DNA of 64,000 nt from Massilia sp. Root351 (GTDB taxonomy: Bacteria > Pseudomonadota > Gammaproteobacteria > Burkholderiales > Burkholderiaceae_D). Positions 43,036 through 51,492 of this stretch are shown here, one piece after another (within the stretch, counting starts at the first letter, position 1; the number at the start of each line of letters is the position of its first letter). The DNA lies in contig NZ_LMDJ01000004.1 in assembly GCF_001425045.1 (NCBI RefSeq), positions 186,322 to 250,321 of the forward strand, read 5' to 3'. The notes beneath the pieces are model-generated. The model ran no database searches. It was not told the origin of the DNA and saw only the letters and a list, made by a program, of their open reading frames with translations. Made by a program: the position numbers and the translations under genes.

Positions 43036-44044
43036 TGCATCCTCCCGGGGTGGTAACCAGCTCGATCGCCAGTTCTGTTGCCAGCACACTTGCCGGCTCG
43101 CTGGCCGGCGCTCGTGCTGCGATTCTACCGCGCTCGCGCGGGATCGGCGCGCCGCGCTGCGCAAAGTTTTCCACCACGGCGTCGGCCACGCCGGCCAGCA
43201 GCTCGTGGCGCTTGCGCGCCTCCGAGCGCTTCTTGGACGCAATTTCATCCAGCAGCGGCGCCTGCAGCGGGCCGCAGGCCAGCGCGTAGTCGCCGTCGGC
43301 GCGCCGCTGCGCGCCCATTTCCAGCCAGAAGGCGTTGTAGTCGGCGTGCACGCGTCCCTTGCGGATTTGCTTGAGCACGGCGCGGTTGTCATTGCCCACC
43401 AGCAGCACCTGGCTGCAGCCATAGGCATAGCCGAGCTGCTGCACCAGCCGCAGCAGCAGCTGTTTCGGGCGCAGGCCGTGCAGGTCGCGCGTGGCGGCGC
43501 GCGCCAGCTCCAGGCCGGCGCCGCACTGCGGCCCTTGCAGGCAGCCCACGCCCACGCTGGCCGCGCTGGACTGCGATCCGTCGGCCAGGAAGGAGAACGC
43601 CACCGAATACACCAGGGTGGCGCCGCAGCGCAACTGCAGCACCAGTTCGCCCTCGCGCTCCATCGGCACGATGGCGCGCAGGTCCACCTGGTAGGCGGCG
43701 CCGGACTTGCCTTCGAAGCTGGCCAGCACCAGCGGGCCGCGCACGGCGTGCGCCACGGTGTCGGCCAAGCCGTGCTGCAGCACGAAGCGGTAGTGGGAAG
43801 CCAGCGCCGCCAGCCGCTGCGGGCGGTCCAGGCGGCTGCTCAGGTAGGGCCGGTAAATCTTGTGCAGCAGGCGCGGCTGCAAATGCGCCAGTTCGCGCAG
43901 CGCGCCATGTGAATTGAGCAGCTGCAGCCAGCCGCGCGTGAGCAGCGGATGGGCCAGCGCGCGCGCCTGCAGCTTGACGGCGGCGCATGCCATTGAGGGA
44001 AGGGATTTCCGTTCCAGCCCGGCGCGGAGGGTGATAGCCTGCAT
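43001..44044 (-). CDS. VirK/YbjX (DUF535) family protein
   Basis: A 347-residue protein with the DUF535 features: LNSHGALRELAHLQPRLLHK, YRPYLSSRLDRPQRL, the central FEGKSGAAYQVDLRAIVPME and FWLEMGAQRRADGDYAL. VirK-type proteins are linked to virulence and to resistance to antimicrobial peptides in enteric bacteria; their biochemistry is not known. The start at 44044 has GGAG eleven bases upstream. The last 35 residues are irregular and run into the downstream gene. Divergent from the histidine kinase; the 144-base spacer shows no clear signal. Confidence 0.8.
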   Translation of the reverse strand: MQAITLRAGLERKSLPSMACAAVKLQARALAHPLLTRGWLQLLNSHGALRELAHLQPRLLHKIYRPYLSSRLDRPQRLAALASHYRFVLQHGLADTVAHAVRGPLVLASFEGKSGAAYQVDLRAIVPMEREGELVLQLRCGATLVYSVAFSFLADGSQSSAASVGVGCLQGPQCGAGLELARAATRDLHGLRPKQLLLRLVQQLGYAYGCSQVLLVGNDNRAVLKQIRKGRVHADYNAFWLEMGAQRRADGDYALACGPLQAPLLDEIASKKRSEARKRHELLAGVADAVVENFAQRGAPIPRERGRIAARAPASEPASVLATELAIELVTTPGGCNAIGYLPTSGT

Positions 44045-44188
44045 GTTGTTCGGTGCTCCAATTGGGTAGTGCGGGAGTGATAAAGGCGGCGTGGGCTGGG
44101 CCGTAGGAAACAGTGCGTTACAATCAGAAATATTAGCCGTGGCATAGCACACTGACAATTGGCGGATCAGCTTAGGGGGAACACTTAC

Positions 44189-45775
44189 ATGGCGCAGCGC
44201 GGGGCGGGATGGGCAAGCTGGCACGGGCTGGTGTTTCTGGCTTTGTACCTGCTGCTGGATTGGCTGACCTATGTCGACCCTTTGTACGGCCTGAACATCA
44301 CGCCCTGGAATCCGGACCCGGCGCTGGGCCTGGTGTACTGGCTGCGCTACGGAAAAAAAGCCGCGCTGCCGTGGTTCGCGGCCTTGCTGCTGGGTGACGT
44401 CTGGCTGCGCGGCATGCCGGCCGGGGCGCTGCATACCTTGCTGGGCGCGCTCAGCCTGACGCTGGGCTACGGCTTGATCGGCGAAGGCTTGCGGCGCAAT
44501 TTCAGCACCAGCGCCATGTTCGACAACCGCGACCGGCTGCTGACCTGGCTGGCGGCGGTGGCGGCCGGCACCCTGCTCAACGCGGTGGCCTATGTGGCGC
44601 TGCTGTCGTCGGCCGGCTTGATCCCGGCCGGGCAGGGCGCGCTGGCGGTGTGGCGCTTTGCCATCGGCGACGTGGTAGGCGTGATGGTGTCGATGCCGCT
44701 GATCTGGATGCTGGCCGGCGAGGACAGCCGCTCGCGGCTGCGGGCCGCGGCGTGGCGCTGGGAAACCCTGGGCTATCTGCTGCTGGCCATCTGCATGCTC
44801 ACGGCCGTGTTCGGCCACATCGCGCGCGCCGAGTTCAAGCATTTCTATCTGCTGTTCCTGCCGGTGATCTGGGCCGCCGCCCGCCAGGGCGTGTACGGCG
44901 CCGCGCTGATCGTGTTCACGCTGCAGCTGGCCATCGTCACGCTGGTGCGCTGGACCAACACGGTCGACCTCGAGGTGGCCGAGCTGCAATTGCTGGACGC
45001 GGTGCTGGCGCTGGTGGCCTTTTTCATCGGCATCGTGGTCGACGAGCGGCGCCAGGTGGCCGACGAGCTGAAACACACGCTGCGGCTGGCGGCGGCCGGC
45101 GAAATGGCGGCCGCGCTGGCGCACGAGCTGAACCAGCCGATGACGGCGCTGTCAGCCTACGGCAAGGCCTGCGAGCACCTGCTGGAGCGGGGCGAGACGG
45201 GCGAACTGCTGAAGGGCGCCATCCAGCGCATGGTGATCGAATCGGGCCGCGCGGCCGAAGTGGTGCGGCGCCTGCGCGACTTTTTCCGCACCGGCGCGCT
45301 GCGCCTGGAGCCGGTGCCCGCCAGCACGCTGCTGGCGGCCATCACGCAGCAGTTTTTCAGCCAGTGCCGCGAGCAGGGCGTGGAACTGGCGGTGGCGCAG
45401 GCGCCGCCGGTGACGGTGCTGGCGGACCGCATCCAGGTGGAACTGGTGCTGCGCAACCTGCTGGCCAACGCGCTCGATTCGGTGGCCGCCTGTCCGCCGG
45501 GCCAGCGCCGCATCACCTTGTCGGCGCGCGCGCTGGACGGCGCGCGGCTGCGCATCACGGTCGAGGACAGCGGCGCCGGGGTGTCCGAGGCGCTGGCGCG
45601 GCGCCTGTTCGAGCCTTTCGTGTCGACCAAGTCCAGCGGCCTGGGCCTGGGGCTGGTGCTGAGCCGCGCCATCATCGAAGCGCATGGCGGAAAACTGTGG
45701 GCCGAAGTGGCCGGCCACGGCATATTCCGCTTTATACTTCCGGCGCTGGAACTGGAAGGCGAATCTGGAGAATAG
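44189..45775 (+). CDS. MASE1-type sensor histidine kinase
   Basis: A 528-residue membrane kinase. Eight or so hydrophobic helices (1-300) form a MASE1-like sensor (LYLLLDWLTYVDPLYGLNIT, ITPWNPDPALGLVYWLRYG). The kinase core has the H box LAHELNQPMTALSAYGKA, N box RNLLANALDSVAA, and G boxes DSGAGVSE and SSGLGLGLVLSRAIIEAHGG. The ATG at 44189 follows TAGGGGGAACACTTAC. It is four bases ahead of a FixJ-like regulator, its evident partner. No PAS domain is seen, so unlike FixL it should sense through the membrane domain. Confidence 0.9.
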   Translation: MAQRGAGWASWHGLVFLALYLLLDWLTYVDPLYGLNITPWNPDPALGLVYWLRYGKKAALPWFAALLLGDVWLRGMPAGALHTLLGALSLTLGYGLIGEGLRRNFSTSAMFDNRDRLLTWLAAVAAGTLLNAVAYVALLSSAGLIPAGQGALAVWRFAIGDVVGVMVSMPLIWMLAGEDSRSRLRAAAWRWETLGYLLLAICMLTAVFGHIARAEFKHFYLLFLPVIWAAARQGVYGAALIVFTLQLAIVTLVRWTNTVDLEVAELQLLDAVLALVAFFIGIVVDERRQVADELKHTLRLAAAGEMAAALAHELNQPMTALSAYGKACEHLLERGETGELLKGAIQRMVIESGRAAEVVRRLRDFFRTGALRLEPVPASTLLAAITQQFFSQCREQGVELAVAQAPPVTVLADRIQVELVLRNLLANALDSVAACPPGQRRITLSARALDGARLRITVEDSGAGVSEALARRLFEPFVSTKSSGLGLGLVLSRAIIEAHGGKLWAEVAGHGIFRFILPALELEGESGE

Positions 45776-45779
45776 TGGC

Positions 45780-46382
45780 ATGGACCTGACTGTATTTATT
45801 GTCGATGACGATCCCGCCGTGCGCGACGCGCTGGGCCTGTTGCTGGGCGTGCGCGGCTACCGCACCGCCGTGTTCGCCAGCGGCGAAGCCTTGCTGCAGG
45901 CCTGGCGGCCGGAGTGGGCCGGCTGCCTGGTGATCGACATCCGCATGGGCGGCATGGACGGCCTGGCGCTGCAGCAGCGCCTGGCGCAGCTGGGCAACCG
46001 CATCCCCATCGTCATCGTCACCGGCCATGCCGACGTGGCGCTGGCGCGCGCCGCCTTCAAGGCGCGCGCGCTGGATTTCCTGGAGAAGCCGTTCGACGAC
46101 GCCAAGCTGGTGGCCGCCATCGACGAAGCGTTTTCGTCCGAGGCGCGCCAGCGCAGCCAGACCCGCGCGCGCGAAGGCCACCGCGCGCTGCTGCGCGAAC
46201 TGACGCCGCGCGAGCGCGAAGTGATGCAGCTGGTGGTGCTGGGGCGGCATAACCGCGAGATCGCGCCGGCGCTGGGCATCAGCGTGCGCACGGTGGAAGT
46301 GCACAAGGCGCGGCTGATGGGCAAGCTGGGCGTGGGCAATGTGGCCGACCTGGTGCGCATCGCGCTGCAGGACGACGCGTAG
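45780..46382 (+). CDS. FixJ-like LuxR-type response regulator
   Basis: A 200-residue response regulator. The receiver domain has acidic VDDDPAVRD, the phosphoacceptor aspartate in CLVIDIRMGGMDG and the conserved lysine in LEKPFDD. A short linker leads to a LuxR-type HTH (LTPREREVMQLVVLGRHNRE, ISVRTVEVHKARLMGKLGV). The ATG at 45780 has GGAG eight bases before it. Partner of the MASE1 kinase; targets are not evident from the window. Confidence 0.92.
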   Translation: MDLTVFIVDDDPAVRDALGLLLGVRGYRTAVFASGEALLQAWRPEWAGCLVIDIRMGGMDGLALQQRLAQLGNRIPIVIVTGHADVALARAAFKARALDFLEKPFDDAKLVAAIDEAFSSEARQRSQTRAREGHRALLRELTPREREVMQLVVLGRHNREIAPALGISVRTVEVHKARLMGKLGVGNVADLVRIALQDDA

Positions 46383-46438
46383 CGGCGGTGTAGCGGGGGG
46401 CGGTGCAGCGGCGGCGCGGCGAACGCGGCTTGGCAGGC

Positions 46439-47392
46439 TCAGGAATTGCTGGCTGCGGCCAGGTTGGTGGGGGCGTTGGTGGGCAAGGTGTCGTTGGCCG
46501 GCGCGGCCGGGCGCTGCGTGCCGCTGGGCGTGGCGGCCGGCGCGCCAGCCGGCGCCGGGACCGGCGACACCGCCGGCGGCTGGCGCAGGCCTTGCACCGC
46601 GCGCACCGTCTTGTCGGCCGCGCGCTGCAGCACGATGTGGCGGTTGCGGTCTTCCAGGCTGCGCTCGTTTTCCTTGTGCCACAGGTGGTAGACCTCGGTG
46701 GCGAACGCGCCTTCCTTGCGCATCACGCCGGCGTTGAACAGGCGCACCACCAGGTCGGAATCCTCGTGGCCCCAGCCCTGGAAGCTCTCGTCGAATCCAT
46801 TGACGGTATCGAGGTCGCTGCGCCACACGCCCAGGTTGCAGCTCTTGATGCGGCGCCAGCTGAAGCGGCGGCTTTCGCGGCCCACATCGGGCAGGGTCAG
46901 CACGGTTTGCAGGAATTTGTTCAGGTCGCCGGTCAGGCGCAGTTTCAGCTTGTCCCACAAGGTCAGGCCGCGCAGGTTGATGCGCTCGGCCAGCAGGCGC
47001 AAGGTGTAGCCGGGGCTGAGCAGCACGCGGCTGCCGGTCACCAGGTAGCCCGGCTTGGCCAGCTTGCGGTGCTGGCTGATGAAGCTCGGCTGCGGCATGC
47101 AGTCGCCGTCCAGGAACACGATGTAGTCGCCGCTGGCGGCCAGGATGCCCTGGTTGCGCGCGCGCGCGGCGCGGAAACCCTTGTCGGGCTGCCATACATG
47201 CAGCAGCGGCACCGGCGAACGGCGCTTCAGATTCTCCACGCACTGGCGCGTGTTGTGGGTGGAGCCGTCATCAGCGATAATGATTTCGAATTGATTATCG
47301 TCCTGGCAGAAGCAGGCCTCCAGCACTGCCGCCAGGGCGTCGGGCCGGTTGTAGGTCGTGATGATGACAGAAATTTTTGACGCTTGTTGCAT
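46439..47392 (-). CDS. Family 2 glycosyltransferase of the LPS core region
   Basis: A 317-residue GT2 enzyme. N-terminal ISVIITTYNRPDALAAVL, ADDGSTHNT, the DxD site FLDGDCMPQP, and a C-terminal galactosyltransferase-like motif GWGHEDSDLVVRLFNAG (residues about 215-235). The last 60 residues are a Pro/Ala/Thr-rich low-complexity tail. It is divergent from the O-antigen ligase gene with a 52-base spacer, and so probably acts on the LPS core or a related glycan. Confidence 0.85.
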   Translation of the reverse strand: MQQASKISVIITTYNRPDALAAVLEACFCQDDNQFEIIIADDGSTHNTRQCVENLKRRSPVPLLHVWQPDKGFRAARARNQGILAASGDYIVFLDGDCMPQPSFISQHRKLAKPGYLVTGSRVLLSPGYTLRLLAERINLRGLTLWDKLKLRLTGDLNKFLQTVLTLPDVGRESRRFSWRRIKSCNLGVWRSDLDTVNGFDESFQGWGHEDSDLVVRLFNAGVMRKEGAFATEVYHLWHKENERSLEDRNRHIVLQRAADKTVRAVQGLRQPPAVSPVPAPAGAPAATPSGTQRPAAPANDTLPTNAPTNLAAASNS

Positions 47393-47444
47393 GAAGTGGA
47401 TGCTGCCTGTGCTGATTTTGCAAGAATAAGCTCACAAAACATTA

Positions 47445-48707
47445 ATGAATAAATCTTTTACAAAAAAAAACATTCTGCAAGACAACGCACTATCTTATCT
47501 CATCCACAGTCTGATTTTCCTGCTGCCCGCCTTGACGCTCATCACGCGATGGGGCGTCAGCGCCATCGGGTTTGCCTTCCTGCTGGCCGGTTGGTACTGC
47601 TGGCGCACTGCGAAACCCGGCTTTTTGCGTCATCTTACTGAGGTTCGTCTCGTTTTAACAGCGTTTGCTGCCAGTTTCGCCTTTGCCCTGGCGGGTCTAT
47701 TGTTGCATCCCGACATACAATTGCGCGCACTGGAGAAACCGGCGCGCATTTTCTTTTGCGTTACCGTACTGCTGGCTGTGCTGGCGTGCCGTCCGCGCCG
47801 CAAGGCGCTGTGGTGGGGCCTGATTGCCGGCACCATGGGCGGCGCCGTGTTCATTTGCTACCAGCGCTGGGGCCTGGGTATCTCGCGCCCCGGCGGCCTT
47901 ATTAATTCTATAACATTTGGCGATATTCAGCTCTGTATGGGCATGATGTGCCTGGCTGCGGTGCTCGACTTCAAGGGCCGGCAGGCGGCATGGCCGGCGC
48001 TGGGCGCGCTGGCCGGCCTGCTCGGCTCGGTGGCCACCGGCACCCGGGGCGGCTGGATCGCGGTGCTGTTCGCCATCTTGCTGTTCATCAAATACGGCCA
48101 CTTCCTGCGCAGCCGCGCTTCCAAGCTGCTGGCGGCGCTGGTGCTGCTGCTGCTGGTGAGCACTTACTTCGTTGAGCAGACCGGTACCCGCGAGCGGGTC
48201 CAGCAGGGTTTGCAGGATGTGACCTCCTACTTCGACGGCGGCCGTGAAGACACCAATGTCGGCATCCGCCTGGAGCTATGGAAGGGCGGGCTGGCGCTGG
48301 CTGCGCAGCATCCGTGGCGCATTTCCAGCACCAAGGAGATCCAGGCCGAGCTGGCGCGCGACGTGGCCGCCGGCCGTTTGCAGCCTTTCGTGCTGCAAGC
48401 CGAGCACTTCCACAGCGACATGGTGCACGTGCTGGTGTACGGCGGCATCCCGGGCCTGCTGGTCTATTTGTTCAGCATACTGGCGCCGTTCCTGTTCTTC
48501 CTGCGCATCTTGCGCACCCATGAGTCGGCCAGCCCGGCCGTCACCGCCCCGGCGCTGGCCGGCCTGCTGCTGGTGATCGGCTATTTCAGCTTCGGCCTGA
48601 CCGAAGTTATTTTCTGGTCCATACTGAGCACCATGTTCTATGTACAGATGCTGTTCCTGCTGATGGGCTTTTGCCTCAACGCGCAGGACGAGGGACATGC
48701 GCGATGA
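47445..48707 (+). CDS. O-antigen ligase family protein (WaaL-like)
   Basis: A 420-residue membrane protein with about ten helices and a large periplasmic loop (about 245-335) that contains VGIRLELWKGGLALAAQHP and a histidine in EHFHSDMVHVLVYGGIPGL, as in the Wzy_C/WaaL fold. It would join undecaprenyl-linked O-polysaccharide to lipid A-core. No clear Shine-Dalgarno precedes ATG 47445, which lies in an AT-rich start region unlike its GC-rich surroundings. Overlaps waaF as ATGA. Confidence 0.82.
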   Translation: MNKSFTKKNILQDNALSYLIHSLIFLLPALTLITRWGVSAIGFAFLLAGWYCWRTAKPGFLRHLTEVRLVLTAFAASFAFALAGLLLHPDIQLRALEKPARIFFCVTVLLAVLACRPRRKALWWGLIAGTMGGAVFICYQRWGLGISRPGGLINSITFGDIQLCMGMMCLAAVLDFKGRQAAWPALGALAGLLGSVATGTRGGWIAVLFAILLFIKYGHFLRSRASKLLAALVLLLLVSTYFVEQTGTRERVQQGLQDVTSYFDGGREDTNVGIRLELWKGGLALAAQHPWRISSTKEIQAELARDVAAGRLQPFVLQAEHFHSDMVHVLVYGGIPGLLVYLFSILAPFLFFLRILRTHESASPAVTAPALAGLLLVIGYFSFGLTEVIFWSILSTMFYVQMLFLLMGFCLNAQDEGHAR

Positions 48708-49768
48708 GCGCCGTGCCGATGCCGCGCACCCTGGTCATTTCGCCCAACTGGATCGGCGACGCCGTGATGGCGCAGCCGCTGCTGGCGCTGCTGCGCGCGG
48801 CCCATCCGGAGCGTCCCATCGACGTGCTGGCGCCGCCTTCGGTGGCGCCGGTGTGGCGCCAGATGGCCGAGGTGGACCAGGTGCTGGAAACCCCGTTCCG
48901 CCACGGCCCGCTGCAACTGCGCGAACGCTGGCGCTATGCGCGCCAGCTGAGCAAGCGCGGCTACGCGGCCGCCTACGTGCTGCCCAACACGCTCAAATAC
49001 GCGCTGATCCCGTGGCTGGCCGGCATCCGGCAGCGGGTCGGCTACAAGGGCGAAAGCCGTTACGGCCTGATCAACGTGATGCACTTCGACGACGTGCCGC
49101 CGCGCCCCATGGTGCCGTTCTACGCGGCGCTGGCGCGCGCGCCGCAGGCGCCGCTGCAGCCGGTGCCGCGGCCGGTGCTGCAGGTGAGCGCCGAGCAGAT
49201 CGCCGCCGCCTGCGCGCGCGCCGGGCTGGACCCGCAGCGCCCGCTGGTCGCGTTCGCGCCCGGCGCCGAATTCGGCTCGGCCAAGCGCTGGCCCGCCACC
49301 CATTTCGCCGGCCTGGCGCAAGCCATTGCGGCGGCGCACCCTCAGGCGCAGATCGCTTTGCTGGGCTCGCCGAAGGACAAGGAAGCGTGCACCCAGCTGG
49401 CCGACGCCGCTGTGGCCGCAGCGGCCGCGCAGGGCGTGCCGGCGCCGGCGCTGTTCAACCTGGCCGGCGCCACCAGCCTGGCCGAGGCGGTGGCGCTGAT
49501 CGCCCACGCCGGCGCCGTGGTCAGCAACGACTCCGGCCTGCTGCACATCGCCTCCGCGCTGAACCGGCCGGTGATCGCCATCTACGGGCCCACCGATCCC
49601 GGCCACGCGCCGCCGTTTGCCGACGTGGCCGCGTCCATCTCGCTGCGGCTGGCGTGCGCGCCCTGCAAGCAGCGCGAATGCCCGCTGGGCCACCACGACT
49701 GCATGCAAAAGATCGCCCCGCAACAGGTGTGGCAGACCTTGCAGCCGATGCTGGCGGCTCATCCGTGA
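48704..49768 (+). CDS. waaF: ADP-heptose:LPS heptosyltransferase II
   Basis: A 354-residue GT9 enzyme: SPNWIGDAVMAQPLL at the N-terminus, FAPGAEFGSAKRWPATHFAG, VVSNDSGLLHIASALNRPVIAIYGPTDP region, and the C-terminal CAPCKQRECPLGHHDCM. It adds the second L-glycero-D-manno-heptose to the LPS inner core. The ATG at 48704 overlaps the ligase stop; the longer frame upstream lies within that gene. Confidence 0.93.
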   Translation: MSAVPMPRTLVISPNWIGDAVMAQPLLALLRAAHPERPIDVLAPPSVAPVWRQMAEVDQVLETPFRHGPLQLRERWRYARQLSKRGYAAAYVLPNTLKYALIPWLAGIRQRVGYKGESRYGLINVMHFDDVPPRPMVPFYAALARAPQAPLQPVPRPVLQVSAEQIAAACARAGLDPQRPLVAFAPGAEFGSAKRWPATHFAGLAQAIAAAHPQAQIALLGSPKDKEACTQLADAAVAAAAAQGVPAPALFNLAGATSLAEAVALIAHAGAVVSNDSGLLHIASALNRPVIAIYGPTDPGHAPPFADVAASISLRLACAPCKQRECPLGHHDCMQKIAPQQVWQTLQPMLAAHP

Positions 49769-49830
49769 GTGCGGTATAAAGACAGTTGCCGCCGGCCGGC
49801 TGCGGCCCGGCGGGCGTCCATAGGATGGCT

Positions 49831-51363
49831 ATGCTGAAGCGGCTTCCGATTACTTTCTGGGCCACCGTGTTCGTCGCCGTGGTCTGCCTGTCTTTGCTGG
49901 CGATCGACGGCTGGCGCAGCCTGAACGCGCGCGGCGAGCTGCTGGCCGCCTCCGAGCGCGCCACCGCCAACCTGGCGCGTTCGATGGCGCAGCACGCGGA
50001 CGACACCATCACCGCCGCCGACACCGTGCTGCTCGACATCGTCGAGCGGATCGAAAGCGACGGCGGGCTGGCGCCCGACGCGGTCAGCCAGCAGCGATTG
50101 CACCGGCTGATGGTGGCGCAAGTGGCGCGCCTGCCGCAGCTGAACGGCCTGTTCGTGTACGACGACGCCGGACGCTGGGTGGTCAATTCGCGCCCGGTGA
50201 TGAACCTGGCCTACAACAACGCCGACCGCGAGTACTTCGAATACCACCGCACCCACAGCGACAGCGGCCCGCACATCGGCGTGCCGGTGGTGAGCCGCTC
50301 CACCGGCAAGTGGATATTGCCGGTGTCGCGCCGCCTGAAGCGCCCGGACGGCAGCTTCGCCGGCGTGGCGCTGGCCACCATCGAGCTCGACTACTTCGAC
50401 CGCTTCTACCGCAGCCTGGACGTGGGGCAGCGCGGCGCGGTGGCGCTGCTGCACAAGGAAGGGACCATGCTGGTGCGCCGGCCGTTCGACGAAAACCGGG
50501 TCGGGGTGAGCATCGTCAACACGCCCATCTACCGCCAGTTCAGCGCCTCGCGCCAGGATGGCGGCGGTTCCTTCCGCTCCACCCAGGACGGCGAACTGCG
50601 CCTGAACAGCTACCGTGTGCTGGAGCGCTATCCGCTGTTCGTGACGGCGGCCCTGTCGCGCGACGAAGTGCTGGAAGGCTGGCGGCGCGACACCCTGCTG
50701 CACTCGTTCGGCGTGCTGCTGCTGGCCCTGCTGCTAGGGCTGTTTGGCAAGCGCCTGATCCAGCAGATGGAGCTGCGCCTGCAGGCCGAGCAGGAACTGC
50801 TGCAGGCGCGCGACGCGCTCGAAAGCCTGAACCGCACGCTGGAAAAGCTGGCGCTGCAGGACGGACTGACCGGGCTGGCCAACCGGCGCCAGTTCGACGT
50901 CACCCTGGGCAAGGAGTTCGCCCGCGCCGGGCGCGACGGCAGCGAGCTGGCCTTCATCATGCTGGACGTGGATTGCTTCAAGCAGTACAACGACCTGTAC
51001 GGCCACAGCGCCGGCGACGACTGCTTGCGCGCGATCAGCAAAACCATCCGCGCGCAGACGCCGAAGCGGCCGGGCGACCTGGCCGCACGCTACGGCGGCG
51101 AAGAAGTGGGGGTGCTGCTGCCGCAGACCGGCGTGGCCGGCGCGCAGGCGGTGGCCGAGCGCATCCGCAAGGCCATCGAGGAGCTGCGCATCCCGCACGC
51201 GGGCGGCCCGGCCGGGGTGGTCACCGTCAGCGCCGGCGTGGCCGCGCTGGTGCCGCAGCCGGGCAGCGGCCCGTCCGCCGCCACCGCGCTGGTGGAAGCG
51301 GCCGACCAGGCCCTGTACGCCGCCAAGGCGGCCGGCCGCAACCGTGTGCACTGCGCGGCCTGA
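49831..51363 (+). CDS. Membrane diguanylate cyclase with Cache/PDC sensor and GGEEV motif
   Basis: A 510-residue protein. Helix (about 5-25), a periplasmic Cache/PDC sensor (about 30-285, with GLFVYDDAGRWVVNS and DREYFEYHR), a second helix (about 290-310), a coiled coil and a GGDEF domain. The signature is RYGGEEV (G422-V426): the final F of GG(D/E)EF is V. The inhibitory RxxD site (RPGD) is present. Catalytic metal residue D in LDVDCFKQYND is intact, so activity is likely. The ATG at 49831 has AGGA five bases upstream; ATG 49825 is in frame. Confidence 0.88.
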   Translation: MLKRLPITFWATVFVAVVCLSLLAIDGWRSLNARGELLAASERATANLARSMAQHADDTITAADTVLLDIVERIESDGGLAPDAVSQQRLHRLMVAQVARLPQLNGLFVYDDAGRWVVNSRPVMNLAYNNADREYFEYHRTHSDSGPHIGVPVVSRSTGKWILPVSRRLKRPDGSFAGVALATIELDYFDRFYRSLDVGQRGAVALLHKEGTMLVRRPFDENRVGVSIVNTPIYRQFSASRQDGGGSFRSTQDGELRLNSYRVLERYPLFVTAALSRDEVLEGWRRDTLLHSFGVLLLALLLGLFGKRLIQQMELRLQAEQELLQARDALESLNRTLEKLALQDGLTGLANRRQFDVTLGKEFARAGRDGSELAFIMLDVDCFKQYNDLYGHSAGDDCLRAISKTIRAQTPKRPGDLAARYGGEEVGVLLPQTGVAGAQAVAERIRKAIEELRIPHAGGPAGVVTVSAGVAALVPQPGSGPSAATALVEAADQALYAAKAAGRNRVHCAA

Positions 51364-51492
51364 TTTGTTGGGAAACTTTGCCCCGGCCGTATCGGCATAA
51401 GGTGCTGAACGCCGCCGGCACGGCCAGGGTGCCAGCGGGGATGCAGTTAAACAGGGAGCGCGCGTTGATCGTGAATTTCCAGTAGCTTTAAT

